A DNA stretch of 64,000 nt, taken from Liolophura sinensis. Lineage: Eukaryota; Mollusca; Polyplacophora; Chitonida; Chitonidae. The notes under the pieces were generated by a model. That model did not search any database and was not told where the DNA came from. It saw nothing but the letters and a program-made list of their open reading frames with translations. Positions 11,400-23,344 of this stretch are shown piece after piece. A program made the position numbers and the translations under genes. The stretch lies in NCBI RefSeq assembly GCF_032854445.1, contig NC_088298.1, positions 24,329,295 to 24,393,294 on the forward strand, given 5' to 3'. Each line of letters begins with the position of its first letter. The first letter of the stretch is position 1.

Positions 11400-11940
11400 G
11401 TGTCCGTGCCAAGGTGGTTAGCGTTCAACCGCAGGGTAATAACCCAGGAGCCTCATGCTGGCTTCCTCTCCGACTGTACGTCGGACGGTCTTACAGAAAC
11501 CTGCGGATGGTCGTGACTTTCCCCCGGACTCTGTCCGGTTTCGCCCCTCACCATAATGCTGGCCGCCGTTGCCGAGGTGGTTAACGTGCCAGTGCAGGGT
11601 AATAACCCAGGAGCCTCATGCTGGCTTCCCATGCTGGCTTCCTCTCCGGCCGTACGTGGGGAGGTCTGTCAGCAACCTGCGGATGGTCGTGGGTTTTCCC
11701 CAGGCTCTGCCCGGTTTCCTCACACGATTATGCTGGCCGCCGTCGTATAAGTGAAATATTCTTGAGTACGGCGTAAAACACCAATCAAATAAATAACAAA
11801 ATAAATAAATCATGCTGGCTTCCTCTCCGACCGTCTTCCGGTAACCTGCGGATGATCGTGGGTTTCCTCCCACCATAATACTGGCCGCCTTTGTACCAGT
11901 CAAATATTCTTGAGTACGGCGTAAAACACCAATCAATCAA
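11400..11940 (+). mobile_element. Three SINE1 units in tandem
   Basis: Two heads joined to bodies (AACCTGCGGATGGTCGTG, CTGTCCGGTTTC, GCTGGCCGCCGT) and a third headless unit, each ending with or without the tail TATTCTTGAGTACGGCGTAA and an AATCAAATAAATA run. The first unit lacks its tail and passes straight into the second, as in a SINE dimer. Confidence 0.85.
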
Positions 11941-12759
11941 TCAATCAAATAAGTCCATCTTTAAAGGAGAAGAAAGCTCAAAACAATGACACTATAGGCT
12001 AAAAAGAGCACATTTTTTTCTATCTGCTGGTGTCTCCATACACCTAAAGTCTGAAAACGGCAAAACTGGCATAAATCGCTGAGTTCATCGCGTCCTCCAT
12101 CTTTAACACCCTGTAATTTATGCTGGGGTTGTGTTGCCCCACAGCCAATGAGAGTGTTAAAACTGCCGGCTTGTTCGTGTAAACTCGGAACCTACGTCCA
12201 ACATTCCGGTTTCCCGATCGTCAAGCGGAAAACGAACTGTACTGTTCGCTACCTTCTGGGAAGAAGAGTTCCACCGGAAATGTACGAACTGCACTTCGGC
12301 GGTTTCCGACGGCAATTGTCCTGACACAGAAGACTTCAGGACTAGTTCTTAGGCAAAATAGAGTCGCCCACAGCGGATTTTGACGCTGACTTCATTAATA
12401 ATTTATCAACTTGAGGTACATATTAGAATTTTTTTACCTGCGAGGAAATGCATACTCTTTTCAGTGCTATTTGTTTGATATTTAAATTTTCTTCCCCTTT
12501 AAGGCGCGACGCCACACGACTGGTCTTTCGGACTTGGCTCCCGAAGCTGATTGCTATACAACTTTGGATGTACTACTACTTGGTACAACAAGTTGGTGTC
12601 ACGTGGTTATTTCGCGTACACACGAACGCGTATGCAACTGTCGAGTTGAGATGTGTCTTAAGTTCTCGTGTATGGTGAGCTCTAAAGTCGTACGGCCATC
12701 AGTTAAATTTCCGTGCGTCCAGTTGAGTCAGGTCCTATGATCGCATACAAAAAACACTT

Positions 12760-12975
12760 GCCTAACACAACAACATGTGTAGTTTTCATTCAACACAGAA
12801 ATGTGTTACTCAAACACAAACATGTGTAAAGTAAATGTGAAGTAGGCATGTTTGTGTTACAAAATAATACAACTTATCTTTGAACCAAAATGAGGTAATT
12901 TATGCAGTGCAAAAATAACTTGTGTATTTTGTACAACATGCATCCAACACATCTTGTGTTCAATTCTTTCAACAC
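12760..12975. repeat. AACACA/TGTGTT-rich tract
   Basis: The words ACACATGTGT, AACACA and TGTGTT recur on both strands in an otherwise unremarkable region; weakly palindromic. 11950-12760 and 12975-13840 hold no gene I can support. Confidence 0.4.
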
Positions 12976-13848
12976 ATCCCTCCAAGCTGTTGCGTTTAAA
13001 ACTGCGCGTTTTTGTGAGATTTTTTGTGTACCGGTAAAACCTGGGCGACTTTCCTAATAGCTGCCATGAATCAAGTGAAATGTATATACATTCTAAGACT
13101 GACAAACTTTTTCCTAAATTTCACTGAGAAAAACTGCCCTTGAATCAAGTTTTACAAAACGTAAAAGCCCTAAAGACATTTTAAAGAAAAAAGAAACATT
13201 TTTTAAATTCTAGATTTTTCTGGAAACACCTTATTTACAATAAAAGTTGTATTATGTGATGTGAACTGAAATTCTAATTAGATTTCTAATTGTTAAGATC
13301 TTTTTGCACGTATAAACGTATAGTCTCTTCCTAACAGTGTATCAGTTGTGTGCACTGACATTTTCCCTAGGGCTCTTTTTCTGTACACATTTAAGATAAT
13401 TAACTTATAATTCTAATATCTTTTCAAAAACTGTTACCTTTAAGAAAATTCGCAATTATGTAGCGTATTTTTTAGGACACTACAAATGGACATTCGGGGA
13501 ATAAATAAACTTTGTACAGGCAGAGGATAATTTACAGTTGTAATGAAGTTAAAGTTCAAATCTGACAACATGCGATTTTTAAATTTTTTTTGTTTGTTTT
13601 TGGCTCTCGGCGTTTTAGCGGGCAAAATGTTTACATTCTTGTATGACAGACATTACACTGACTACTTTTAAATAGGGCTCGAGGAAGTCACAATTTTGTT
13701 GACATTCCAAACAACGTATTTTATATAGTTTTATTCATCTGAAAGAAAACACATTAGCCTGGTAATTAAACTCCACAACAGTTTTTTACAAAGGTGAAAA
13801 TGAAACAGAAAAACTTCGTCTCTGAAATGAAGGCTTGTTCTTTCATAT

Positions 13849-13921
13849 GGTTCTCTCATGTAACAGGGGTAATATGGTTCTCTCATGTAACAGGGGTAAT
13901 ATGGTTCTCTCATGTAACAGC
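13849..13921. repeat. 27-bp tandem repeat, ~3 units
   Basis: Near-identical units of ATGGTTCTCTCATGTAACAG plus GGGTAAT. Confidence 0.95.
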
Positions 13922-13941
13922 GGTAGTTTTTAACCAGAGAT

Positions 13942-14125
13942 TTATTTGTTTATTTAATTGGTGTTTAACGCCGTACTCAAGAATATTTGACTTATACTAC
14001 TTTGGCCAGAATTATAGTGGGAGAAAACGACTCCCGGGCTGCTCTAGACCTTCCCACGTACGGAAGGAGAGGAAAATCAGCATGAGCTGGACTTGAACTC
14101 ACATCGACCGCATTGGTGAATTTTA
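13942..14125 (-). mobile_element. SINE1 copy, 5' truncated
   Basis: Tail TGTTTAACGCCGTACTCAAG, body TCCCACGTACGGAAGGAGAG, and the start of the reversed head AGCATGAGCTGGACTTGAAC; it stops near GCATTGGTGA. Confidence 0.85.
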
Positions 14126-14451
14126 ACCTCGGAATATGACCATATGACACAATAATGTAATATAAGGAAAAACAAACTGGACAGTAAAAGATAACGTCTC
14201 CTTTCATCGCACGGTAAAAAACTGGGCGTCAGGTAGGTGCTATTTGAACTAATATAATCCACGCAAATTAACCTATCACCAGTATTCAACTTACGATTTC
14301 CCAGGAAGAGAAAATTACCATCACAACCCCTCACCCCTCCCACCCCATCCCTTTCCAAACGCTCGCGCTATTGTAGGCCTTATTATGTGAATGCGAACGT
14401 CCGTCCGTCCGTTGACTCTTGTACAGCCTATATATTGCGCACTTTACATGT

Positions 14452-14862
14452 TCATACTCCTTACAACGCATGCTTGCTTTACATCACTACCGCTACTAGA
14501 CAAGCTTGACCCTTTGGAGCCTCTGCTAGGCACGTGGGACTTGTTTAGCTTTAGCCTTTCTGTGTACTGGTGTCCTCGAGCAGAACTATTTAATCAGCAC
14601 TCATCAATAAAAAAAATTTCAGGTGATGGTTAAAAACATGCAGCGCATACTTTAGATAAAGAGAATGGATGTGAATAAAACGTTATTAGAAACAAACGCT
14701 GAAACAGAATTTTTGTTTTCTGACGTAACTTCCTGCCTCGTCACCGTGAGTCTTGTGACCTCAACGTTGTTCAAGGTTTCTGTACAAAATTTGCTAGTGA
14801 TGACAGTGATGTAAAGCGAACGTAGAAAGTGGCGCATGCGCTGTACAGAGTATGTGTAGTTG
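14452..14862. mobile_element. Foldback/MITE-like element X, copy 1
   Basis: Left arm TCATACTCCTTACAACGCAT...TTTACATCACTACC..CTAG is matched in reverse at the right by CTAG..GACAGTGATGTAAAG...GCGCATGCGCTGTACAGAG and TATG, arms about 60 bp. The right arm carries GCGCATGCGC, a perfect NRF-1-type palindrome. No transposase frame inside. Confidence 0.65.
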
Positions 14863-15738
14863 CATGTTATTCATCTCCTTTGTCGTGTGGATTATGTATC
14901 ACACAATACTATTGTCGTCCTGAGTAGTTACCATAGTAACGAGATAGCCAGTTTATCTCTATTCACTCTTGTCATTGGCTATGACTTCGTCCAACTGCCC
15001 AATGTCCAAATGTTTGGTATGTGCAGATTCAGTTTTTGATGGATATACAGATAGGCCTACAGTGTGGTTTTAATTTCCCATGAATATATTCATACAGTTA
15101 TGGCGCCGTGACACTGTGCCGCGCCTCACATTAGCCCATTTCTTTGGTTACCATTATAACAAGATTACCATTTTGCCAAAATGTACTATAATGTAAATTG
15201 GCATGACCTCCTGTCCAAGCTATAGCCCAAACTGTTCCTCATGTGGAGTGGGTACGGATACATAGATACATGCATGATCATGTGGCATGTCACAAATTTG
15301 TTTATTCATTTCGCCGTAACCATCACAGGAAACGGATTGATCATCGCCACCCCACATTCGGATGGTAACTACAATTCTCACAAACTCAAAGACCATTTCT
15401 TCTAAACTTATTCTTTTGCTCAGAATGTAAAGCTTGATACTTGATAGATGTATGTTATAACGGGGAAATATCATTGTTTCGGCCTATAAATATTACGTTC
15501 AATTGCATGACCTTCTTTGTGATGTTACAAGAACTCCGCATCTACTCAACACTCATGTTCAATGCTCATTTGCCATATTGGCCTTTAACAACACATCTTT
15601 GTTGGCTAATAACAGCGTCTCCACATAAGAACGTGAACCTCACGGACGGGTGCTCAGACAAGCGGACAAAGAGAATGTCAGACGGACAGACAAACACGAG
15701 GAGCGCACTCAAACCCGGCTTAGGACTAGGAATTTGAG

Positions 15739-15761
15739 GTCCCCCCCCCCCCCCCCCCCCC
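15739..15761. repeat. Poly-C run
   Basis: Over 20 C in a row; length likely unreliable in any assembly. Confidence 0.95.
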
Positions 15762-15804
15762 GCTTTTTCTTCTTGTGGAACTTGGCGACGAGAAACCGTA
15801 TATG

Positions 15805-16213
15805 ACGCCATACTCCTTACAGCTCAGGCTCCACTGTCTACGTTCACTTTAAATCACTGCCACCACCAGTAAATTTTGTACAGTAATCTTGAACAACGCC
15901 GAGGTCACTGGATGGGGTCACAGTGATGAGACACGCAGCGCTGTTAGAAAACACAAACAATTTGTGCCAACCTTTGTTACTAATGTGTGCTTCTAGTGAT
16001 ACTTTTCACATGAATTCTCTTTATCGGAAGTGTGTACAAAACGATTCTAACCAAAACCTGAAACAATTTTATTGATGAATATTGAATTAAATAGTAATGA
16101 ATGAGGCTAAGACTACACAAGCCTACGTGCTCCAAGCTTGCCAAGCTTGTCTAGTGGTGGCAGTGATGTAAAACGGGGATAGAGAGTTACACATGCGCTA
16201 TAAGAAGTATGTG
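15805..16213. mobile_element. Foldback/MITE-like element X, copy 2
   Basis: Same arms as copy 1: CATACTCCTTACAGCTCAGG..TTTAAATCACTGCC at left and CTAGTGGTGGCAGTGATGTA..GCGCTATAAGAAGTATG at right, about 400 bp end to end. A further arm fragment (GACGCATGCGCTGTAAAA) is at about 50150. Confidence 0.65.
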
Positions 16214-16269
16214 ATGACGCTTGTGTGTCCGTCGGTACCACCGACCACTAGTCCTCCACCATTATGGTC

Positions 16270-16390
16270 AGTTGACATACTTGTGCATCACATGCAGGTT
16301 AAGTTCTTCAGTAGCTTGCCAAAGGTCGGTGGTTTTACCCGGGAACTCCAGTTTCCTCCACCGGTCGTGTTAGTGAAAATTTTTTTTTCT
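16270..16390 (+). mobile_element. Diverged SINE-like body fragment
   Basis: CCAAAGGTCGGTGGTTTTAC and GGAACTCCAGTTTCCTCCAC match the SINE1-type body of the form cggtttcctccacc, but the preceding part differs, so it may be a sister family. Confidence 0.5.
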
Positions 16391-16997
16391 TGTATGGTTT
16401 TAAACACTGCACCATGCAGTGGCATTAAAACTGGAGCAACTATAATGGGTCTAACTTTTTTATTGCAGATAACACGTGTGCGCCACGCTATACATGAAGT
16501 GAACAATGTTAGTGCACTAACCCGAGTAACGTTGGTTCTAGTGAGATCACAGTGACATAACGGAGTCATTGTGTCGTAAGCAGGAGACTCGGTTGGGCAC
16601 ACGTTTTATGTGAAATCGTTGTAACCCTCGGATGACACGCGCAATACAGGGACTATGAATTTTTGTAACACCTGAAACTTCATATGGATTCAAGCATTGT
16701 TTTAAAGCCGAGCATGTTTACATACATAAGGTAGTTTATATGGCGACTCCATTCCATGGACTGATTTGTGTTTCAAGGATTGGGGATGTCTTTATTAGCA
16801 GTGGTAAACCCATAGAGAACTACCGCCACAATAACATGGCCTAAATCTGCGGATCCTACATACACAGTTCCCCATAGCTTTAAAAACTGAACTTGCATTT
16901 TCAGTGAACAAAGCATGTTCCTCAGAGTTGGGTTAATAATTCCAACGTCTACAAGGTCAGCAAGGAATCTTCTGTAGAATAATGCAAATAAAATATT

Positions 16998-17273
16998 TAT
17001 TTATTTATTTATTTATTTATTTGATTGGTGTTTTACGCCGTACTCAAGAATATTTCATTTATTCGACGGCGGCCAGCTTTATGGTTGGAGGAAACCGGGC
17101 AGAGCCCGGAGGAAACCCACGACCATCCGCAGGTTGCTGGCATACCTTCCCACTTACGGCCGGAGAGGAAGCCAGCATGAGCTGGACTTGTACTCACAGC
17201 GAGCGCATTAGTGAGAGGCGCCTGGGTCATTACGCTGCGCTAGCGCGCTAACCAACTAAGCCACAGAGGCCCC
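16998..17273 (-). mobile_element. Full-length SINE1 with perfect target-site duplication
   Basis: Reads on the minus strand from a tRNA-like head (GGCCTCTGTGGCTTAGTTGG, B-box-like GAGTACAAGTCC) through the body to a (AAAT)n tail. It is flanked by a perfect 13-bp duplication CAAATAAAATATT (16985-16997 and 17274-17286), direct proof of retrotransposition. Best reference copy of SINE1 in the window. Confidence 0.95.
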
Positions 17274-17844
17274 CAAATAAAATATTCTGTGCCGAATCTT
17301 TGGCTGTTGCCAAAGTTGTAGCAAGAGCTTGAATCACCTTGTGCTTTTGTTTGTATATAGTATCTGCACATGCACACTCATAAACACTCGAATCTGGTGT
17401 CTGGCTTATTTATTGTGACTGGATGGAGTGTCTCATCTTATGATACTCCAGTGATGCAGCACTATATTTGCCCACATTGAGTTCTACACCGCTATAATTT
17501 GGTCAAAGTACTCCCAGGTGACCGCCATCTTGTTACAGAACGATCAAATAAATGGAACACAACGAAACATCTAACGATTTTTTACCGTAACAGTTGTGTG
17601 TAATGGCATATCTCACCCCGCCTTTCCAGACATACAGAAACTAGGTCACTTCAAAGGTTCGCAAACTTCAGGGTGAAACCACTCGACGTAAATGCATGTA
17701 GCATGACTTTGTCGTCTCACAGTGCAGAACTTACTGTCACAGCCTTTAGACAACGGATCGATGCTGAAAAAGGCACTATAACCGAGACTTAACAACCATA
17801 GAATTCTTTGTGATTTAAAGAATAGTACCGCTTAAGACTGGAAT

Positions 17845-18062
17845 TTATTTATTTATTTGATCGGTTATTTACGCCTTATTCACTTATTCGATGTCGGCCA
17901 GCATTATGGTGGGAGGAAACCGGGAAGAGTCCCGACGAAACCCACGACCATCCGCATGGCTAGAGAGGAAGACCGGGTGTCTCGCGAAGACTGCATTGGT
18001 GAGAGGCTTCTGAATCATTGCGCTGCGCTGGAACGTTAACATTCTCGGCAACGGAGGTCACC
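17845..18062 (-). mobile_element. SINE1 copy with internal deletions
   Basis: Tail (TTTA)n, body GCCAGCATTATGGTGGGAGG, AACCCACGACCATCCGCA and a degraded head ending ACGGAGGTC. Confidence 0.85.
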
Positions 18063-18764
18063 TTAAAACTGAAATAAACATCACCAGACAGATGGCTTAA
18101 AACAATGTTCTAAGGGCACTTTTACTCATAGTAACTAAATCCACTCAGATGATTGCTGTTTAAAGTGGGTTTATTGATCGCACTGCCAGTGACCTAATAT
18201 TTCCTCATTTTCACCTACAGGTGAACGTTTTGAGAACACTGTGTAAATAGCCTTACACTCGTGGTAATAAAAGCTACAGTATTCCGACATTAAACGTTGC
18301 GTTTAGACATGGAAAACCTTCTTGTGGCCTCAGACTTCTTAAACACAGGTTATATACGTGATTCATAACGGCCACTATAGATTTTAAATATCTTAATGCA
18401 TTTTACTCTCTTTTTAAAACATGGAAGAAAATAAATAAAGTATTTTATACATAGTCTTCAATTAAACGTTTGATGAATCTGCTTTGATTTCTTCCAGCTT
18501 TTTTCGTTATTCATCATGAAACGTCTAGATTGTGCTGTGTGAGATTCTGCGTCCATCATTTGTGACTTCACTTTGTAAGTTGACGGAGACAAAATGGCGG
18601 ATAACTTTGAGTCACGCAATATCGGCGTTGATTAAACTATTTCCAAAACTAATATGTTTTATTATGGTTGTAAGGGAATTTGACATGGTTCATGAATAAA
18701 CCCAGAAGTTGTCATCCATAAGCACTTTTTTAATTCCCTTCTATCCCAAACTCTTTCTTCCTAA

Positions 18765-18840
18765 CACAATGCTGCATGACAGACGTCGTATCAGTGAGAT
18801 ATTCTTGAGTACGGCGTAAAATACCAATCAAATAAATATA
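18765..18840 (+). mobile_element. SINE1 3' end fragment
   Basis: GCTGCATGACAGACGTCGTA followed by TATTCTTGAGTACGGCGTAA and an A-rich tail. Confidence 0.75.
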
Positions 18841-19289
18841 CAAAAAAATTAAATACCAAGCTACCTTTTTGCATGCATGATGGTTTTGTGAACTGAATAT
18901 AATGCATAGAAATACTTTTGTGAATACAACATCTGGCCCCAAATGCTCACAGTTAGCGTCCATATTGGTTGACGGTTGGTATATGAATGTCTGTTTCGAC
19001 GCACGGATTCATTATATTTGGCCAAAACAAAACAATCTGAGAAATAAAGATGATATGATACGTTTTCAGTGGCGTTGCTCGTAATTTATCCTGGAGGATT
19101 TTTTCATTATAGCGTTTCAGGTAATATAATTATTTTGTAAACTTGATGATAAAGATGAATCTGAAATGTGCAAAATTACTTCACTCCAAAACGAGAAAAT
19201 TAGTGTGTATACAGCACTAAGTTGTCAAATAAATATTCTTGAGTGACTGTTCGGGATGGTTCAATGACAACTGGCCAGATGTGAAGTAA

Positions 19290-19860
19290 GGAGGATCAGG
19301 TGAGCAGAGACGACGTTCAAATATAATTGGCCTCTCGGCGCGCGTGACAAAGTGCGTTGTCAACTTTGTGTGACATCAAGATGGAATTGGGACGTCAGCC
19401 AGGCTAGCGTAAAGGTAAGAAAAAAGGCACGGTGCGCTGAGTCTGTAGGGCACCAGTTTATTACCGATCATACTCGACTCTGTTCTTTGGCATTTTTTAA
19501 TTCCACAAAGGTTTTAATCTAATACTTAATCAAACTCATACAATGTGACATGGGAACGGTTATTTTTTTCCCCTGACTCATTCTCCATTTAAAGAATTAA
19601 GGTTCGGTATCAGTAAAAATAGATTGTTCCATAACAGTAACATATTATGAGTATGGCGCAAGGAATAAACAAATTAATTAATGCTAATAAAATAAATAAA
19701 TGACAAGAAAAAAATGACGGATTCGCGCCCACAGGCTACGCATGCGCATTTTAAAAAAGCACCCCGTCATCAAGAAGAGGAAGTATACAGTGTGCAGAGC
19801 AGCAACAACCCCCATAGATCTGCGCAATTGTGGCGGCTAAAGGTAAGTGATCACACTGAA
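19290..19860 (+). promoter_or_regulatory. Candidate promoter with two alternative non-coding first exons
   Basis: Two sequences end in strong donors: AAAG|GTAAGA at 19414 and AAAG|GTAAGT at 19842. The second follows a GC-richer stretch with CTACGCATGCGCATTT (about 19736-19751), one base off an NRF-1 site, and with no long frame, as in a 5' untranslated exon. The first follows TTGGCCTCTCGGCGCGCGTG. These features together suggest a + strand start of transcription; a coding exon that could follow is at 22574-22629. Not proven. Confidence 0.35.
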
Positions 19861-20296
19861 AAAATGAGCTGGTAGGTTAAACAACCAATGGCGAGATCAT
19901 ACTTTAAGGATTGGTTCAAAGATTTCATTACCTTTTTTAGGGCGTGACAAGCATTTTTGTTAACGAGACTTCATTCAACCGTGCAAAAAGTTAATTAGCC
20001 CAATGTTCGAATAACGCACAAAGCTTAAGAAACAACGATTCATTTAATTTTTGTTACCACGGAATGGTCCCGGAGCCAGTACCTTACGGATATATGTTCT
20101 GTTTTGTTTGTTTTGTTTTTATTTGCTGTTCGAAGAAAATAGGTTGAATGAAACGGCTATAGGCTAACATAACACAAAGTGTGTTACGTTATTTTTTAAC
20201 CTCTAGACATGCGCATCTGATCCGTAACCACCATCTCTTACTCTGAACAGTGTTTTGTGATGACATATATGTAACATTTAATTATTCAATAGCAAG

Positions 20297-20452
20297 GTAT
20301 TTATTTATTTTTTTGATTGGTGTTTTCCCTTATACGACGGCAGCCAGCATTATGTTGGGAGGAAAGCGGGCAGAGCCCGGGGGAAACCCACGACCATCCG
20401 CAGGTTGCTGGAAGAACTTCCCACCTACTGCCGGAGAGGAAGCAGGGTATTT
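20297..20452 (-). mobile_element. SINE1 fragment
   Basis: TTATTTTTTTGATTGGTGTT, GCAGCCAGCATTATGTTGGG, AACCCACGACCATCCGCAGG; the head is missing. A more diverged copy follows at about 20590-20760 (minus). Confidence 0.85.
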
Positions 20453-20794
20453 AAAGTGAAAAGTGAAAATTATTTTCAAACGAACAAGACATTATATATC
20501 ACACTAGAAATAGCTAAGAACACCTTCAAGGTTAAAGGTGCTTGGCATAGTTTTTGAAAAAAGTGTATTCGTTTCTTTCATTTCGTTGAAATTTATTTTA
20601 TTTATTAATTTATTCAGCTGGTATTTAAGGACGTACTGCAGAATACTACATTTCACAAATAGTAGCAATCAGTTTTATGGGTCGATGAATTAAACCGGTG
20701 TGTGCGAAGAAAACCAACGGCCCGTTGCAAGTTACTGACAAACTTTTCCACATGCGACGTACACAGATGTATGAATCACACTAGGGGAAGCCAC

Positions 20795-21055
20795 TGCTTC
20801 GGTGGTCTAATGTTTAAAGCGTCCGCCTCAAAGTCGGGAGACCAGAGACCAAATCAGGGTCCGGTCATTCCAAAGACTAAAGAATGTACTAAAAACTGGT
20901 TGGCCTGTTGTCAGTATAATGTGAATGGATATGGTGTCATGTCTGGTGTCGTCAGTGTGATATTTTAATGGCGGCAGCACTTTGGCTGTATGGACTCGCC
21001 CTGCCACAAGAAGACACGGTATTATACACACGCCTAATGACTCCTCTACATCGTA
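20795..21055 (+). mobile_element. SINE2 copy
   Basis: Head GCTTCGGTGGTCTAATGTTT, A-box and B-box-like AGACCAAATCAGGGTCCGG, body GGTGTCATGTCTGGTGTCGT and CTCGCCCTGCCACAAGAAGA. Confidence 0.9.
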
Positions 21056-21082
21056 CGTTTAACAGGTTAGTACGTTAGCATG

Positions 21083-21232
21083 ACGTACATACCTACATAC
21101 ATACATACATACATACATACATACATACACCCATACACACACGCGCAAGCACACACACACGCGCGCACACACACACATACACCAATACACACATATACAC
21201 ACGCGCACACAAACATACGCATACATACTGAT
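21083..21232. repeat. (ATAC)n / (CA)n microsatellite
   Basis: Runs of CATACATACATAC followed by CACACACGCGCGCACACA. Confidence 0.95.
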
Positions 21233-21349
21233 ATTCGACGAGCTTCATGTAAGAGCCCGTAAACAGCCGGACCGTCGACAGTTTACTACCATCAAGATTC
21301 GAAGGACGTGTAAATGAAGCGTGGAAATAGCGATGAATAATTTGATGTC

Positions 21350-21605
21350 ACAAGCGATAGAATACAAAGACTATAGCACAGAGAGAAACATCAGACCAGA
21401 CGACAGTGTGATAGCATCACTTATATACCGGTGAAATCCGACCTCTTGTCAGTTTGCCTCAGTTAAAGTTTCATTCCGACTGTTCGTGTATATCTTTAAA
21501 ATGCAACAACCTAGACACCCATTAGCACAATGATTACTTAAATAGAGTTAGGTAAAAAAAAAGTGCAGGTAAAAAAAATGTTGAAATGATGAAAGACAGG
21601 CATCG
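21350..21605 (-). mobile_element. Element Y copy
   Basis: Contains AGACGACAGTGTGATAGC, CCGGTGAAATCCGACCTCTT and GTCAGTTTGCCTCAGTTAAA, the core of a dispersed ~200-250 bp family with at least nine copies here. No coding capacity; likely a non-autonomous DNA element. Confidence 0.65.
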
Positions 21606-21619
21606 TACAAAGTACATAT

Positions 21620-21790
21620 ACTTTGTGGCAGGACGGGTTCCTGCTACCGTCACTGAAGTATCATGCTGAGAACACCAGACATGACACCACACTCACTCAC
21701 ATTATACTGACATCGAGCCAGTTAGTCATGTTTCCTTGCTCTAACCTCTCAGTGCTGAGCGCCAAACAAGAATTTCACGTTGTACTGTGC
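21620..21790 (-). mobile_element. SINE2 fragment
   Basis: Reverse of the SINE2 body: CTACCGTCACTGAAGTATCA, AACACCAGACATGACACC and CTAACCTCTCAGTGCTGAGC; head and tail are missing. 21800-22570 holds no gene I can support. Confidence 0.85.
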
Positions 21791-22573
21791 TCCATGCTTT
21801 CCCGATTATACATGTGTACATTCATGGTGCCAGTCAGTTCTGTTGACACCAGAGCACCCGACAAACCTTAAACCTGTTGATCTAATAATACGTTAGACAC
21901 AATCGGGGTGGGGGGTTGGGGGTGGAGCCTTGACAAGTATTATATTTGAAGGTTCAATATCGCAACCAAATATCTTGAAATGTTCTGAAGATGACAAACA
22001 GAATTTTGTCAAATTATTCAAACGTCACATATAATTCTAGACTTCTCTGCCTTGTTTCGGATTATCTTATGCTTTTGCATTACGCCAACATGATTAACCG
22101 CCTGAAGTGTCCATAAAACCTGCGATACTGTAAGCTTCAATGATTTAAAGATCGGAGGAGACAACACCTTCAACCTCCCTGACGACGACCCGGATGTTTC
22201 ACGCCGCTTCACCCAGTGTCCATCCGCAATGAACAGACAGCTCCATTATTTATATATAACGCCTGCCAATACATATCCTCAAAGACACAAAAACTCACTC
22301 AAGCATAAAGATCAAGAGATAAAGCTGGGATAAAAGTGCAATTATTTTTCACCTGGAACGGTTTATTATGGATTTATTTATTGATCGATTTATTGATCAA
22401 AGGACTGAACCAATAAGTGGTGTATTTTTACAGTAAAAGTTGCTGGCAGTTTGGACTACAGTGAATTTTTTTTCAGATAAGCCCTTTTTTTTCACAATAA
22501 ATTTTCAGCCAGTTTGGCAGGTATACGTTTCAGGGTGCTGTAAAATTGAACGTCACGTTACTTTATTTCTCAG

Positions 22574-22629
22574 GAACAACGCTGCCAATCGAATCAACAC
22601 CAGCAAGATGCAGTTACAGTTACAATTAG
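22574..22629 (+). CDS. Candidate first coding exon of an unknown gene
   Basis: A 56-nt segment between a pyrimidine-rich acceptor (TTACTTTATTTCTCAG) and the donor TTAG|GTATTC. It carries ATG at 22608 with A at -3 and then MQLQLQL, ending in phase 1. It lies 2.7 kb downstream of the candidate first exon at 19842, so the two could be leader and start exon of one + strand gene. Nothing in the seven residues identifies the product. A later phase-1 exon may be the one at 25327. Chance agreement is possible. Confidence 0.28.
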
Positions 22630-22653
22630 GTATTCACGCTACTTCCCTCTTTC

Positions 22654-22655
<2 letters not shown>

Positions 22656-22732
<77 letters not shown>
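22656..22732. repeat. (TA)n microsatellite
   Basis: About 38 TA units, just after the candidate exon at 22574-22629. Confidence 0.98.
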
Positions 22733-22736
<4 letters not shown>

Positions 22737-22851
22737 CTGTCGTATGTATATACAAATAATGTTTATAGTGTGGACGTCCTTTTTTCGTAAAATATATAGT
22801 GTAGACTCCTTGATCAATTGATTTATTTGATTATGATTGTTTGACACATTC

Positions 22852-23065
22852 AAGAATATTATTTCTATATTCATTTATTTGATTGGGCTTCTATGCGCCG
22901 TAAGAATATTTCAGTCATACGACGACGGTCAGCCTTAGGTGGGAAGAAACTGGGCAGAGGCCAGAGAAAACCCACGACCACTCACAGGTTGCTGCAAGAC
23001 ATTCCCGCGTACAGCCGGAGAGGAAGCCAACATAAGCTGGCCTACTGCGTTTATAAGACGGCAGT
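22852..23065 (-). mobile_element. SINE1 copy, diverged
   Basis: TTTATTTGATTGGGCTTCTA, AACCCACGACCACTCACAGG, AGCCGGAGAGGAAGCCAACA; the head is lost. Confidence 0.8.
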
Positions 23066-23344
23066 CAGCTTGACTGATGAAGGAAACCCAGTGAACGCCA
23101 TGCACCGCCCTTGACCAGGTTCCTGACAATACTACTGACGTAAAGCCAAAGTCGGTCAAAGTGGGGTGTATTGTTGATCAATTGGTCCACAGGGAAAAAG
23201 TGGGCGCTGTTTATTTATGTACTTATTTATTCTCTCCTCCTATGGGTAAAGAAAGCCGGGGGGGGAGGGGGGGAGCAGGATAAACCACAGACCTTGTCAG
23301 ATACCTGACAAACCTGGCTGCAGATATCCACAAAACATTCTTTG

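Noticed and set aside
12130-12360. Cys-containing + frame (KCTNCTSAVSDGNCPDTE)
   Set aside because: No start, no splice context and Cys spacing not of a known module.
15220-15474. 84-codon minus frame with several Cys, also open on the + strand
   Set aside because: Both strands open over the same bases and no domain seen.
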